Source of the DNA: Ferdinandcohnia sp036962705
Lineage (GTDB): Bacteria > Bacillota > Bacilli > Bacillales > Bacillaceae_L
Reading direction: 5' to 3'
Length of the DNA: 64,000 nucleotides
Assembly (NCBI RefSeq): GCF_036962705.1
Contig: NZ_JBALOQ010000018.1
Span: 62,001-126,000, forward strand
Numbering within the stretch: the first letter of the stretch is position 1; each line of letters starts with the position of its first letter. The notes beneath the pieces were generated by a model that had not been told where the DNA came from, made no database searches, and worked only from the letters and a program-made list of their open reading frames with translations. Below, one piece after another: positions 35,053 to 44,049 of the stretch. The position numbers and the translations under genes were made by a program.

Positions 35053-36540
35053 ATGACAAATACAGCACCAAAATCAATATTGATTATCTTTGGAGCAACA
35101 GGTGATTTGGCGAATCGAAAGCTCTATCCTTCTATCTATAATCTTTATACGAAAGGAAAACTTTCTGAGGATTTTGCAGTAATCGGTGTGGCAAGACGTC
35201 CATTAAAAAATGAAGAATTCCAACAAAACGTAAGAAATTCGGTAGCTGGACGATTTGATGAACAACGAGAGGATATCGAGAAGTTCTCAAAACATTTTTA
35301 CTACCATCCGTTTAATGTAAATGATACTGCTTCTTATAGGGAATTAAAAGTCCTTGCTGAAGAATTAGATTTATCTTATAACATAGGTGGAAATAGAATC
35401 TTCTATTTAGCCATGGCACCGGAGTTTTTCGGAACAATTGCTGTCAACTTGAAGTCAGAAGGATTAACGTCAACAGATGGTTATACAAGACTTGTAATTG
35501 AAAAACCATTTGGACATAATCTCCCTTCTGCAAAACAACTAAATGAACAGCTACGCCATGCCTTTTCAGAGGAAGAAATTTACAGAATTGACCATTATTT
35601 AGGTAAGGAAATGGTCCAAAATATTGAAGTCATTCGTTTTGCAAATGCATTATTCGAACCATTATGGAACAATCGATACATATCCAATATCCAGGTCACT
35701 TCAAGTGAGGTACTAGGGGTAGAAGACCGTGGCGGATACTATGAAAAATCAGGTGCCCTTCGTGATATGGTACAAAACCATATGCTTCAAATGGTTGCAC
35801 TTTTAGCCATGGAGCCACCAATTAAATTAAATACCGACGAGATTCGAAGTGAAAAAATAAAGGTATTACGCGCCCTTCGACCATTGGATAATGAAGATGT
35901 TCATAAGTACTTCGTTAGAGGGCAATATGATGCTGGTAATATTAAAGGAAAACAGGTACCCGGTTATCGCGACGAGGAAAAAGTAGATCCAGTGTCAAAT
36001 ACTGCTACATTCGTTGCTGGTAAGCTTTTAATTGATAATTTCAGATGGGCAGGAGTTCCATTCTATATTCGTACAGGGAAGAGAATGAAGGAAAAATCGA
36101 CAAAGATTGTTGTTCAATTCAAAGACATTCCGATGGATTTATATTATAAAGAGGATAATGAACGTCAAAATCCTAACCTGCTTGTCATTAATATCCAACC
36201 GGATGAGGGTATCACACTTTATTTAAATGCGAAAAGACCGGGACAAAATACGATGACATTACCTGTCAAGCTTGATTATTGCAATAACTGTGTAGATGGT
36301 ATTAACACACCAGAAGCCTATGAAAAACTAATTTTTGACTGTATGATGGGTGATACGACAAACTTTGCTCACTGGGATGAAGTTGCCCTTTCATGGCGTT
36401 ACGTAGATGCCATTTCAAAGGTTTGGGAAAATCAAATTGCAACTGAATTTCCTAATTATCCTTCTGGTTCAAACGGTCCAAAAGCAGCCGATGAATTATT
36501 GGCCGAGGATGGATTCCACTGGTGGACTGTAGAAGATTAA
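35053..36540 (+). CDS. zwf: Glucose-6-phosphate 1-dehydrogenase
   Basis: First step of the oxidative pentose phosphate pathway, making NADPH. 495 residues, full length. Cofactor loop GATGDLA (14-20) and active-site motif RIDHYLGK (178-185, with the conserved Asp-His and Lys) are intact. GGGGG precedes the ATG. The adjacent gndA (6-phosphogluconate dehydrogenase) found between zwf and dinB in B. subtilis is missing here. Confidence 0.96.
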   Translation: MTNTAPKSILIIFGATGDLANRKLYPSIYNLYTKGKLSEDFAVIGVARRPLKNEEFQQNVRNSVAGRFDEQREDIEKFSKHFYYHPFNVNDTASYRELKVLAEELDLSYNIGGNRIFYLAMAPEFFGTIAVNLKSEGLTSTDGYTRLVIEKPFGHNLPSAKQLNEQLRHAFSEEEIYRIDHYLGKEMVQNIEVIRFANALFEPLWNNRYISNIQVTSSEVLGVEDRGGYYEKSGALRDMVQNHMLQMVALLAMEPPIKLNTDEIRSEKIKVLRALRPLDNEDVHKYFVRGQYDAGNIKGKQVPGYRDEEKVDPVSNTATFVAGKLLIDNFRWAGVPFYIRTGKRMKEKSTKIVVQFKDIPMDLYYKEDNERQNPNLLVINIQPDEGITLYLNAKRPGQNTMTLPVKLDYCNNCVDGINTPEAYEKLIFDCMMGDTTNFAHWDEVALSWRYVDAISKVWENQIATEFPNYPSGSNGPKAADELLAEDGFHWWTVED

Positions 36541-36548
36541 TTAATACA

Positions 36549-36582
36549 AAAGACCCCTTCTCAAAATTGAGCTGGGGTCTTT
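36549..36582. terminator. Terminator zwf / dinB
   Basis: AAAGACCCC and GGGGTCTTT stem between convergent genes. Confidence 0.85.
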
Positions 36583-37834
36583 AATCACTTAAAAAATCCT
36601 TTTCGAAACTTGTTCCATGTTCATTATTTCGAGGATTTTTATCCTTTGGAAGCTTGATTCCATTTGACAGAATCTCGTTTCCATACTTACCTTTCAATTC
36701 GTCAATCACCTTTAATAGGGGTTCTTTTTTTGCTTCTTTTTCATAGGAAAACAGATCCAGCTGTTTAAATGCCTCATGTTTCTCAACCAGTTCTTGAGCG
36801 GTGACACCTAACAATCGGATTGGTTCCCCATTCCAATGTTTTTTCCAAAGACGTTTTGCAGCATGGAAAATTTCTTCATCTTGGTCAATTGGATTCTCAA
36901 GTTTTCGACTTCTTGTTACTGTTTTTCGGTCTGCATAGCGAATCATCAACTGGACATTATTTGATAGCATGTCCTTTCGTCTAGTCCGAGCCCCGACAGA
37001 GTTTGAAAGTCTTTTGATTACACCGAGAAGCTCCACTTCATCTGTTGAGTCATTTGGTAATGTTGTTGAATTTCCAATACTTTTAAACTCTGATATGGCA
37101 TCAGGGTCAACGGGCCGATTATCAATTCCATTGGCACGTTGCTTAATCCTCTCTCCATTAATTCCCAACAATTGCTTTAATTGAATTTCATTTCCTTTCG
37201 CAAGGTCACCAATTGTTTTTATATTGATAGTAGCTAATTTCTCAGCTGTTTTCGACCCAACTCCATGCATTTCTCCAACTGGCATCGGCCAAAGAATGGT
37301 TGAAACATCCCGCTTTCGTAATACAGTAATTCCTAATGGCTTTTTCATATCCGATGCCATTTTTGCTAGAAATTTATTCGGCGCAATTCCAATACTACAA
37401 GGAAGAAGAAGTGCCTTTCGTAATGTTTCTTGAATGGAGGTCGCAATTTCAATTGGAGAGCCCTTTTCATAACAATCTGTTATATCAAGATATCCTTCAT
37501 CTATTGAAACAGGCTCCACTAGGTCCGTATAAGAACGAAGAATATCAAACATCGCCAATGAAGCGCTGCGATAGCGTTCAAAATTTGGTTTTCGGACAAT
37601 GAGATTTGGGCATTTTCGTTTCGCCTCCCATAAAGGCATCGTCGTTTTCACCCCAAAGGCACGTGCCTCATAGCTACAAGTGACAATAATACCTTTACGC
37701 TCCTCAGGATTACCCGCTATTGCCAGTGGCTTCCCTTGTAAGGAAGGGTCATAGGCAATTTCAACCGATGCAAAGAAGCTATTCATATCCACATGTAAAA
37801 TAACCTTTCCGTTTTTCGGATACATTTTTTTCAT
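36581..37834 (-). CDS. dinB: DNA polymerase IV (DinB, PolY1 type)
   Basis: A 417-residue Y-family translesion polymerase, ortholog of B. subtilis yqjH. Metal ligands D16 (HVDMNSFFASVE) and D112-E113 (SIDEGYLDIT). Beta-clamp motif QLDLF at about 358-362, followed by a longer than usual polar tail. ATG 37834 is chosen (AGGG upstream); a GTG 9 bases earlier is too close to that site. No LexA box was seen before it, unlike polYII. Confidence 0.92.
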   Translation of the reverse strand: MKKMYPKNGKVILHVDMNSFFASVEIAYDPSLQGKPLAIAGNPEERKGIIVTCSYEARAFGVKTTMPLWEAKRKCPNLIVRKPNFERYRSASLAMFDILRSYTDLVEPVSIDEGYLDITDCYEKGSPIEIATSIQETLRKALLLPCSIGIAPNKFLAKMASDMKKPLGITVLRKRDVSTILWPMPVGEMHGVGSKTAEKLATINIKTIGDLAKGNEIQLKQLLGINGERIKQRANGIDNRPVDPDAISEFKSIGNSTTLPNDSTDEVELLGVIKRLSNSVGARTRRKDMLSNNVQLMIRYADRKTVTRSRKLENPIDQDEEIFHAAKRLWKKHWNGEPIRLLGVTAQELVEKHEAFKQLDLFSYEKEAKKEPLLKVIDELKGKYGNEILSNGIKLPKDKNPRNNEHGTSFEKDFLSD

Positions 37835-37880
37835 GATTCGCACTTCCCTAATAATCCTCTATTACTAGTTTATCATAGAA

Positions 37881-37905
37881 AAAGCCACCTATTCTAATGG
37901 TGGCT
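37881..37905 (-). terminator. Terminator of cheW
   Basis: AGCCACC/GGTGGCT stem, with TTTTTC following on the minus strand; it overlaps the end of the cheW reading frame. Confidence 0.75.
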
Positions 37906-38355
37906 GTGAATGTGTTCCTCTACTATTTTGAATCCTTCTAGACCGTTAAATAGTTTTCCAGGGTCTAATAAAGTAATCAATCTGTCCTCAAGAGTCGCAA
38001 CTCCAGTTATATATGAGGAAAGCTGATACGTTAAATTTAATGGTTTCAATTGATTTAGAGGGATATCCATTATTTCTTTTGCATCATCGACAAGTAAGCC
38101 TACTGAAAGTGCATCCGTTTTGGTGACGATGATCTTCGTTTTGTCTGTATGATTTGTTGTTCTATTAAATAAAATAATTCCCGTATCCACAATCGGAACA
38201 AGCTCATCTCGAATGGTCAGGACACCTAGCATATAGTTTGGCATCTGCGGTATAGCATTAAGCTGCTGTGCCCTTTCAATGGAAATCACATTTAAAACAG
38301 GGACACCGAATTCCTCATCACCTGCTGAAAAAACAACAACTTTTTGGTCTTCCAT
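37894..38355 (-). CDS. Stand-alone CheW-like coupling protein
   Basis: A 153-residue single CheW domain (VVVFSAGDEEFGVPV, LGVLTIRDELVPIVDT, GLLVDDAKEI). CheW couples chemoreceptors to the CheA kinase. No other chemotaxis gene is nearby. The His-rich end (EEHIHSHH) is unusual. ATG 38355 is chosen because AGAGGTG is upstream and inside the longer frame. It may support a second receptor array or be a CheV-like scaffold without its receiver domain. Confidence 0.82.
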   Translation of the reverse strand: MEDQKVVVFSAGDEEFGVPVLNVISIERAQQLNAIPQMPNYMLGVLTIRDELVPIVDTGIILFNRTTNHTDKTKIIVTKTDALSVGLLVDDAKEIMDIPLNQLKPLNLTYQLSSYITGVATLEDRLITLLDPGKLFNGLEGFKIVEEHIHSHH

Positions 38356-38440
38356 TATAACTTTCACCTCTACCTAGTTAAAACAATCTATGTTCTTCTT
38401 CTATCATACTTTACCCGATTGTGAAAATAAACAAAAAAGC

Positions 38441-38466
38441 GAAACTCCCTTGTTAATGGGAGTTTC
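38441..38466 (-). terminator. Terminator of the pepT-like gene
   Basis: GAAACTCCC/GGGAGTTTC stem with six T on the minus strand, placed beyond a 130-bp repeat. Confidence 0.75.
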
Positions 38467-38477
38467 ACTTCACTTTC

Positions 38478-38604
38478 AATGTCCAGCTATAGGGGCCATC
38501 GGCTCTCTGGTCTAAGCCAATCGCTTCGGAAGGTAAAAGAACACCTTCTGTCAGCGCTTGTCCTATGCTTGTCACCGATAGACGGGCGCCTTACGCTTTT
38601 CTTA
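38478..38604. repeat. Structured intergenic repeat (Bacillaceae type)
   Basis: Non-coding stretch with a GAAGGT/ACCTTC hairpin inside AATCGCTTC...CAGCGCTTG-like arms, and a GGGCGCCTTACGC end next to the pepT stop codon. It resembles a dispersed intergenic repeat common in Bacillus genomes (from memory). Only one copy is in this window. Confidence 0.5.
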
Positions 38605-39723
38605 TTATTTTGCAACCTCTTCCACAATCGCAACGATTAGTTCAGTGGTTTTAACAAGTTCTTCAATTGGCATTTTTTCGTTTGTTGTATGAATTTCTTC
38701 ATAACCAACTGCTAGGTTTACTGTTGGAATGCCGTGTCCTGCGATGACATTTGCGTCACTACCTCCACCGCTTTGTTGTAGTTCACTTTGGCGTCCAATT
38801 CTTGCAACTGCTTTTTTTGCAACCTCAACCACATGGTCACCATCCGCAAACTTAAAGCCCGGATACATCACAGTAACCTCAACCTCTGCTCTACCACCCA
38901 TTTCAGTAGCTACCGATTCAAAGGCTTCTTTCATTTTTTGAACCTGGCTTTCCATTTTTTCAGTTAGTAAAGAACGAGCTTCAGCTAAAATTTCAACATG
39001 GTCACAGACGATATTTGTTTGTGTTCCACCTTCAAAGCGACCGATATTTGCAGTTGTTTCTTCATCAATACGACCTAATGGCATTCTTGAAATAGCTTTT
39101 GCAGCCATTGTAATCGCAGAAACACCTTTTTCAGGGGCAACCCCAGCATGTGCTGTTTTCCCGATAATAGTTGCTTTTACCTTCGCTTGTGTGGGTGCAG
39201 CAACAATAATGTTACCCACCTTGCCATCACTATCAAGCGCATAGCCGTATTTCGCTGTGATCATCGAACGGTTTAAAGCTTTAGCCCCCACAAGCCCAGA
39301 TTCTTCTCCAGCTGTTATAATAAATTCTATTTTACCATGTGGAATTTGATTTTCCTTCAGAACACGAATGGCTTCAAACATTGCAGCTAAACCTGCTTTA
39401 TCATCTGCTCCTAAAATCGTTGTTCCATCTGAGACAATATAACCATCCTTGATGGAAGGCTTAATGCCCTTACCAGGGACAACTGTATCCATATGTGATG
39501 TAAAATAAATTGTATCTACATCCTTCTTTGTGCCTTCTAGGGTACAAATTAAATTCCCTGCACCATGTCCTGTTTGACCAGTTGTGTCATCCTCGACAAC
39601 ATTTACACCTAATGCGGTGAACTTTTCTTTTAAAACCTTGGCAATTTCTGTTTCGAATTTTGTTTCAGAGTCTACTTGTACTAGCTCTAAAAATTCATTT
39701 ACAAGTCTATCCTGATTAATCAT
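38605..39723 (-). CDS. yqjE: M20 peptidase, tripeptidase T-like (YqjE)
   Basis: A 372-residue zinc aminopeptidase of the M20/PepT group. Ligand motifs: TSHMDTVVPG (His, Asp), TTILGADDKAG (bridging Asp), ITAGEESGLVG (catalytic Glu pair), ALDSDG, and a C-terminal HTTNE. Residues 175-285 form the dimerisation domain. ATG 39723 is chosen, 8 bases after GGAGG. Order with the mmdA/mce pair is as in B. subtilis yqjC-yqjD-yqjE, so all three may be cotranscribed. Confidence 0.88.
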   Translation of the reverse strand: MINQDRLVNEFLELVQVDSETKFETEIAKVLKEKFTALGVNVVEDDTTGQTGHGAGNLICTLEGTKKDVDTIYFTSHMDTVVPGKGIKPSIKDGYIVSDGTTILGADDKAGLAAMFEAIRVLKENQIPHGKIEFIITAGEESGLVGAKALNRSMITAKYGYALDSDGKVGNIIVAAPTQAKVKATIIGKTAHAGVAPEKGVSAITMAAKAISRMPLGRIDEETTANIGRFEGGTQTNIVCDHVEILAEARSLLTEKMESQVQKMKEAFESVATEMGGRAEVEVTVMYPGFKFADGDHVVEVAKKAVARIGRQSELQQSGGGSDANVIAGHGIPTVNLAVGYEEIHTTNEKMPIEELVKTTELIVAIVEEVAK

Positions 39724-39796
39724 ATTATGTACCTCCAAGATGAATAGTTAATGAAATTAGCCTATCATATTCTCATCAAAAATAAAATACACATCC

Positions 39797-41347
39797 CTAT
39801 AATGGAATATTTCCATGCTTTTTATTAGGACGAGATTCCTTTTTATTTCGGAGCATCTCTAAAGCCTGAATAATTTTAATTCGCGTTTCGCGAGGATCGA
39901 TGACATCGTCAACCATCCCTTGACTTGCAGCAACGTATGGATTAGCAAACTTTTCACGGTATTCTTCAATCTTTTGGGCACGTGTTATTTCCGGATCATC
40001 ACTCTCATTAATTTCACGTGCAAATATGATATTGGCTGCGCCTTGTGGGCCCATTACCGCAATTTCAGCATTTGGCCATGCAAAAACTAAATCAGCCCCA
40101 ATTGATTTACTATTTAATGCTACATATGCTCCACCATATGCTTTTCTAAGAATGACAGTTAGTTTAGGTACTGTCGCTTCTGAGTACGCATATAATATTT
40201 TTGCTCCATGGCGGATAATTCCTCCATGCTCCTGTTTTATCCCAGGGAAGAATCCTGTCACATCCTCGAATGTAATGAGTGGGATATTAAAGGAATCACA
40301 AAATCGAATAAATCTTGATGCTTTATCGGATGAATTAATATCAAGCCCACCTGCCATAACCTTCGGCTGATTACACACTAAACCAACAACCTCACCTTTT
40401 ACTCTCGCAAAACCAACAACGATATTTTTCGCAAAATCTCTCTGTACTTCCATGAAGGATTCTTCGTCAACCACTTGTTCTATTACTTTGCGTACATCAT
40501 ATGGCCTGACTGAATCAAACGGAATAATATCTGTTAAATCAGGTCGATAATCATCATTCTCTTCGATGGAAATAATTTGTGGTTTTTCTTCATTGTTTTG
40601 AGGAAGATAGCTCACTAAATCTCTAACCTGTTGTAGTACCTCTTCTTCGGTTTTCCCGGAAAAATGTGCGTTCCCACTGATTGAATTATGGACGCTTGCC
40701 CCACCTAAATCCTCTGAGCTAATTTTTTCGCCTGTTACGGTTTCAATGACTTTCGGCCCTGTAATAAACATCTGCGAAGTCTTTTCCACCATAAAGACAA
40801 AATCGGTAATCGCAGGAGAATACACGGCCCCACCTGCGCATGGTCCCATGATTACAGAAATTTGCGGAATGACCCCTGAATAGATCGCATTTCGGTAAAA
40901 AACATGACCATAGCCGTCAAGGGAGACGACCCCCTCTTGAATTCTTGCCCCACCTGAATCATTTAAGCCAATAAATGGTGCACCATTCTTTGCTGCTAGG
41001 TCCATGACATTCGCAATTTTTTTTGCATGCATTTCCCCAAGTGCTCCACCAAAAACAGTAAAATCTTGTGAAAATAAATATACGGGTCTATGGTTAATTT
41101 TTCCGTAGCCAGTAACTACACCATCACCAGGTCCTTTTTTATCGGCTAAGCCAAAATCAGTGCTCCGATGCTCAATAAATGGATTCAACTCCACAAAGGT
41201 TCCTTTATCAAGTAATAAATCAATTCGCTCTCTAGCGGTTAATTTTCCTTTTTCATGCTGTTTATCAATTTTTTCATCACCGCCGCCTAATTCTACCTCA
41301 CGACGACGATCATATAGTTCGTTTATTTTTTCATAGATATCTACCAT
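39797..41347 (-). CDS. yqjD: Acyl-CoA carboxylase carboxyltransferase subunit (YqjD/MmdA)
   Basis: 516-residue carboxyltransferase subunit of propionyl-CoA carboxylase or methylmalonyl-CoA decarboxylase. Two crotonase-like halves are visible; the first has NDSGGARIQEGV and IMGPCAGGAVYSPA, the second EDVTGFFPGIKQEHGG and RKAYGGAYVALNSK. Biotin carboxylase and biotin carrier genes are not nearby. Its ATG overlaps the mce stop (TAATG), so the two are coupled. Epimerase and mutase genes in the window point to propionyl-CoA to succinyl-CoA flow. Confidence 0.9.
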   Translation of the reverse strand: MVDIYEKINELYDRRREVELGGGDEKIDKQHEKGKLTARERIDLLLDKGTFVELNPFIEHRSTDFGLADKKGPGDGVVTGYGKINHRPVYLFSQDFTVFGGALGEMHAKKIANVMDLAAKNGAPFIGLNDSGGARIQEGVVSLDGYGHVFYRNAIYSGVIPQISVIMGPCAGGAVYSPAITDFVFMVEKTSQMFITGPKVIETVTGEKISSEDLGGASVHNSISGNAHFSGKTEEEVLQQVRDLVSYLPQNNEEKPQIISIEENDDYRPDLTDIIPFDSVRPYDVRKVIEQVVDEESFMEVQRDFAKNIVVGFARVKGEVVGLVCNQPKVMAGGLDINSSDKASRFIRFCDSFNIPLITFEDVTGFFPGIKQEHGGIIRHGAKILYAYSEATVPKLTVILRKAYGGAYVALNSKSIGADLVFAWPNAEIAVMGPQGAANIIFAREINESDDPEITRAQKIEEYREKFANPYVAASQGMVDDVIDPRETRIKIIQALEMLRNKKESRPNKKHGNIPL

Positions 41348-41766
41348 TATTTCGTTTCCCCCTTGCTAGGTTTCTCACAAAGCTCATATAGGATATTGCC
41401 CGTAGATTTTGGATGCATGAAGGCAATCTTAGCACCGCCTGCACCAAGCTTTGGCTCATCTGCAAGCATTCGTATACCATGTTCTTTTATTTCTTGGATA
41501 CGCTCTTCGATGGAAGAAACACCTAAAGCGATATGATGTATTCCTTCACCGCGTTTTTCTATGAATTTTGCAATAGGACTTTCGGGTGATAGAGGCTCGA
41601 GTAGCTCGAGCTTCGATTCTCCGATTTTGATAAAGGCAACCCTTACTTTCTCAGAGTATACTTCTTCAACTCCTTCTACTTGAAGGTTGAGAATGTTTGT
41701 ATAAAAAGGAAGGGAGTTTTCAATCGATGTGACAGCAATTCCGATATGGTCAATTTTTTTAATCAT
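41347..41766 (-). CDS. mce: Methylmalonyl-CoA epimerase
   Basis: 139-residue VOC-fold enzyme that converts the S to the R form of methylmalonyl-CoA. Metal ligands: H7 (KIDHIGIAV), E near 50 (KLELLEP), H near 77 (GIHHIALGV) and E near 127 (ILYELCE). ATG 41766 follows GAGGAG; the longer frame contains that site. Stop overlaps the mmdA start. A perfect GC-rich palindrome 14 bases before the start is a probable operator. Confidence 0.9.
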   Translation of the reverse strand: MIKKIDHIGIAVTSIENSLPFYTNILNLQVEGVEEVYSEKVRVAFIKIGESKLELLEPLSPESPIAKFIEKRGEGIHHIALGVSSIEERIQEIKEHGIRMLADEPKLGAGGAKIAFMHPKSTGNILYELCEKPSKGETK

Positions 41767-41780
41767 GTTTTCACTCCTCA

Positions 41781-41794
41781 AGCGAGCGCTCGCT
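41781..41794 (-). promoter_or_regulatory. Palindromic operator before mce-yqjD
   Basis: AGCGAGCGCTCGCT is a perfect 14-base palindrome, read on the minus strand within TTGAGCGAGCGCTCGCTTGA, between the likely promoter and the ribosome binding site. It stands out by its GC content in an AT-rich region. The form resembles TetR-family operators of acyl-CoA metabolism. Confidence 0.6.
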
Positions 41795-41926
41795 CAAAAA
41801 TTGTATGCGCTTTACAAATGTATAAGACTATTTTAGCACGAACTCATCAAAAATTGTGTATTTTCAGTTTTAGGTAATGGTACATAATAGTTGTCCCAGT
41901 GGGCGATTCAAGGTAAAATATTAATC

Positions 41927-42019
41927 AAATACGCCTTGGGTTATTTGTGCCAGATTTTTTTCGAGCCTTGCTCGAAAAGTTTCCCTTGAAAAATCGTGGC
42001 ATCCGCCGTAGGCTTTAAC
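41927..42019 (+). repeat. Dispersed structured repeat, copy B
   Basis: Same layout as 26491-26582: an AAATACGCC-TT-GG palindrome (less perfect), a TTTTTTCGAGC/GCTCGAAAAG hairpin and the identical tail ending CCGCCGTAGGCTTTAAC. It lies 50 bases upstream of prli42, in the same orientation as copy A upstream of the CAP gene. Confidence 0.8.
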
Positions 42020-42070
42020 TTTATTCAGAAGAAGTTAATTAAATATGAAAGCAGAAGGGAGTAGGGTGAC

Positions 42071-42163
42071 ATGTCCCGTAAAACTCAAAAGATTGTTGTC
42101 TATTTAATGATCGCAGTAATGCTAATTACTACTCTGTTAGCAGGCGCAAGTATGTGGTTTTAA
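42071..42163 (+). CDS. prli42: Prli42, stressosome membrane miniprotein
   Basis: A 30-residue peptide: MSRKTQKIVVYLMIAVMLIT followed by TLLAGASMWF. The single helix and basic N-terminus match Prli42 of Listeria and Bacillus, which anchors the stressosome to the membrane (known from Listeria). It lies between yqjA and the yqjC-type gene. GGGAG/AGGG stretches precede the ATG. Too short for most gene finders. Confidence 0.9.
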   Translation: MSRKTQKIVVYLMIAVMLITTLLAGASMWF

Positions 42164-42204
42164 TTCAAACTTTTAAAGTGATACGAGGTTTGTTAAAAGC
42201 CTTA

Positions 42205-42229
42205 AAAGGTGACCTAAATGGTCACCTTT
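42205..42229. terminator. Bidirectional terminator prli42 / yqjA
   Basis: AAAGGTGACC/GGTCACCTTT perfect stem with 5-base loop. Confidence 0.8.
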
Positions 42230-42241
42230 AGCTTTATTAAA

Positions 42242-43195
42242 TTAAGTTGGCAACCCTTTGAATAATCTTTTTATTATTAAATATTCTTCCATTTCTTTAA
42301 TAAATTGAAGAAGGGCAGCTCTTGTTTCAAACTCCTCTCGAGTTTTTGGCAATGGCATTTCTCTAAACACTTTACGCATTGCTTCAAGTTTCTTCAAAAA
42401 GACACCTGCCGTGTTTCCAGGATGAATGGATTGGCTCACCTCCATAATAAAATCGGCAACCATTTCCCTCTGTTCAACCGACTGAGTAATCGAAGTTATA
42501 GTAGGTAACATCCTTTGCAGAATTTCGAATTGCTTTTCTCTCATTTCAAAATACGTAAAATATAAGTTTTCATCTCGCATTAGGTTATTTTCAACATCTC
42601 GATATGCAATTCTTTTTGCTTTCTTTAGTAAATCTTCGATAGTTGTTATTTCTCGACCATCCCAGATACTTTCTCCTGTTCGAAGATAGTGAACCATTTC
42701 GTTTAATATATTTCCAAACAGGGTTTCAATTTCTTGTTGGAATGCTCTAAGTTTCTTGTCAACACTCGGCATATATAGATTTACGAGTAGCGCAACACCA
42801 ATACCAATAATAATTAACCCTAGTTCATTAACAATCAAATCAAGTGTTACATTCCCAGCTGAAAATATATGTAAAATAATAACGGTACTTGTTACAATCC
42901 CATCTTTTGCTTTTAAGGCAACCACAGTGGGGATAAAAAATAGGAGTAACAACCCGATTGTTAATGGATGATAGCCTATTCCCTCGAAGAATACAAATGA
43001 AAATGCGATTCCAACCACACACGCAACAAATCGCTCCCATGAACTCTCAAGCGATTTTTTTCTTGTTACTTTAATACATAAAATCGTTAGAATTCCAGCA
43101 GATGCAAAACTATCTAGTCCTATTAGTTTTGCGATTGATATGGAAATAGTTGTTCCTAAAGCTGTTTTTAACGTTCGATAACCTATTTTAAACAT
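42242..43195 (-). CDS. yqjA: YqjA, aromatic acid exporter family membrane protein
   Basis: 317 residues. The first 145 or so hold about six short hydrophobic helices (FUSC/ArAE-type), and the rest is a soluble helical C-terminal domain (from KKLRAFQQEIETLFGN). It may export small aromatic compounds, but no substrate is known. Position matches B. subtilis yqjA. Confidence 0.85.
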   Translation of the reverse strand: MFKIGYRTLKTALGTTISISIAKLIGLDSFASAGILTILCIKVTRKKSLESSWERFVACVVGIAFSFVFFEGIGYHPLTIGLLLLFFIPTVVALKAKDGIVTSTVIILHIFSAGNVTLDLIVNELGLIIIGIGVALLVNLYMPSVDKKLRAFQQEIETLFGNILNEMVHYLRTGESIWDGREITTIEDLLKKAKRIAYRDVENNLMRDENLYFTYFEMREKQFEILQRMLPTITSITQSVEQREMVADFIMEVSQSIHPGNTAGVFLKKLEAMRKVFREMPLPKTREEFETRAALLQFIKEMEEYLIIKRLFKGLPT

Positions 43196-43285
43196 AAATC
43201 GGCTCCTAATAATCCTTAGTAATTCTATTATATTGATTTATAGGAAAAATACCTATACAAATCTTATTATGGCTAAATCAACGAA

Positions 43286-43316
43286 AAAAAGAATGACCAT
43301 ATGGATCATTCTTTTT
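43286..43316. terminator. Terminator of the ABC transporter operon
   Basis: AAAAAGAATGA/TCATTCTTTTT stem over the artR stop codon, with T on the minus-strand side. Confidence 0.82.
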
Positions 43317-44049
43317 AAAGGACCTTTTCTAGGAAGTCCTGTGCACGTTGGCTTTTCGGATTTGTGAAAAATTCATCTGGTGTTGTTTGTTCAACAATTA
43401 CTCCATCATCCATAAAGAGCACTTTGTCCGCTACTTCACGAGCGAAGCCCATTTCATGGGTCACAATGAGCATTGTCATTCCAGTATTAGCCAATCCCTT
43501 CATAACACTAAGAACCTCTTTTACCATCTCAGGGTCTAGTGCTGAAGTTGGCTCATCAAAAAGCATAATTTCAGGATCCATTGCCAGCGCCCTTGCAATT
43601 GCTACCCTCTGCTTTTGTCCCCCGGAAAGGCGATTCGGATATTCATTTGCCTTTTCTGACAAGCCTACTTGGTTTAACAGCTCGAAAGCCTTACTTTCCG
43701 CGTCACTCTTCGATATCCCTTTTACCTTCATCGGAGCATAAGTGAGATTTTGAAGAACTGTCTTATGTGGAAATAAATAAAAATGCTGAAACACCATTCC
43801 TATGTGCTGACGTACCTTTGTGATATTCGTCTTTGCATTTGTTATGTCATCTTCCCCAACCCAGATCTGTCCTTGAGTTGGTGTTTCAAGTAAATTTAAA
43901 CATCTTAGAAATGTAGATTTTCCTGAACCAGAAGGACCAATTATGGCAACAACCTCACCTTGTTTAAAGGTGGTCGTAATCCCCTTTAACACATTAAGTT
44001 TGCCAAAAGATTTATGAAGACCTTCTACTTTAATATGATCGTTACTCAC
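43315..44049 (-). CDS. artR: Amino-acid ABC transporter, ATP-binding protein
   Basis: 244-residue ATPase of a polar amino-acid (arginine-type) importer. Walker A GPSGSGKST, signature LSGGQKQRV and Walker B IMLFDEPTSALDPE are complete. GTG 44049 is chosen as start, 10 bases after AGGAGG; it overlaps the permease stop by 8 bases (GTGAGTAA). Third gene of artP-artQ-artR, as yqiX-yqiY-yqiZ in B. subtilis. Confidence 0.9.
   Translation of the reverse strand: MSNDHIKVEGLHKSFGKLNVLKGITTTFKQGEVVAIIGPSGSGKSTFLRCLNLLETPTQGQIWVGEDDITNAKTNITKVRQHIGMVFQHFYLFPHKTVLQNLTYAPMKVKGISKSDAESKAFELLNQVGLSEKANEYPNRLSGGQKQRVAIARALAMDPEIMLFDEPTSALDPEMVKEVLSVMKGLANTGMTMLIVTHEMGFAREVADKVLFMDDGVIVEQTTPDEFFTNPKSQRAQDFLEKVL

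Noticed and set aside
41799..41815. cre site before mce
   Set aside because: TGTATGCGCTTTACA is partly symmetric but misses several consensus positions.
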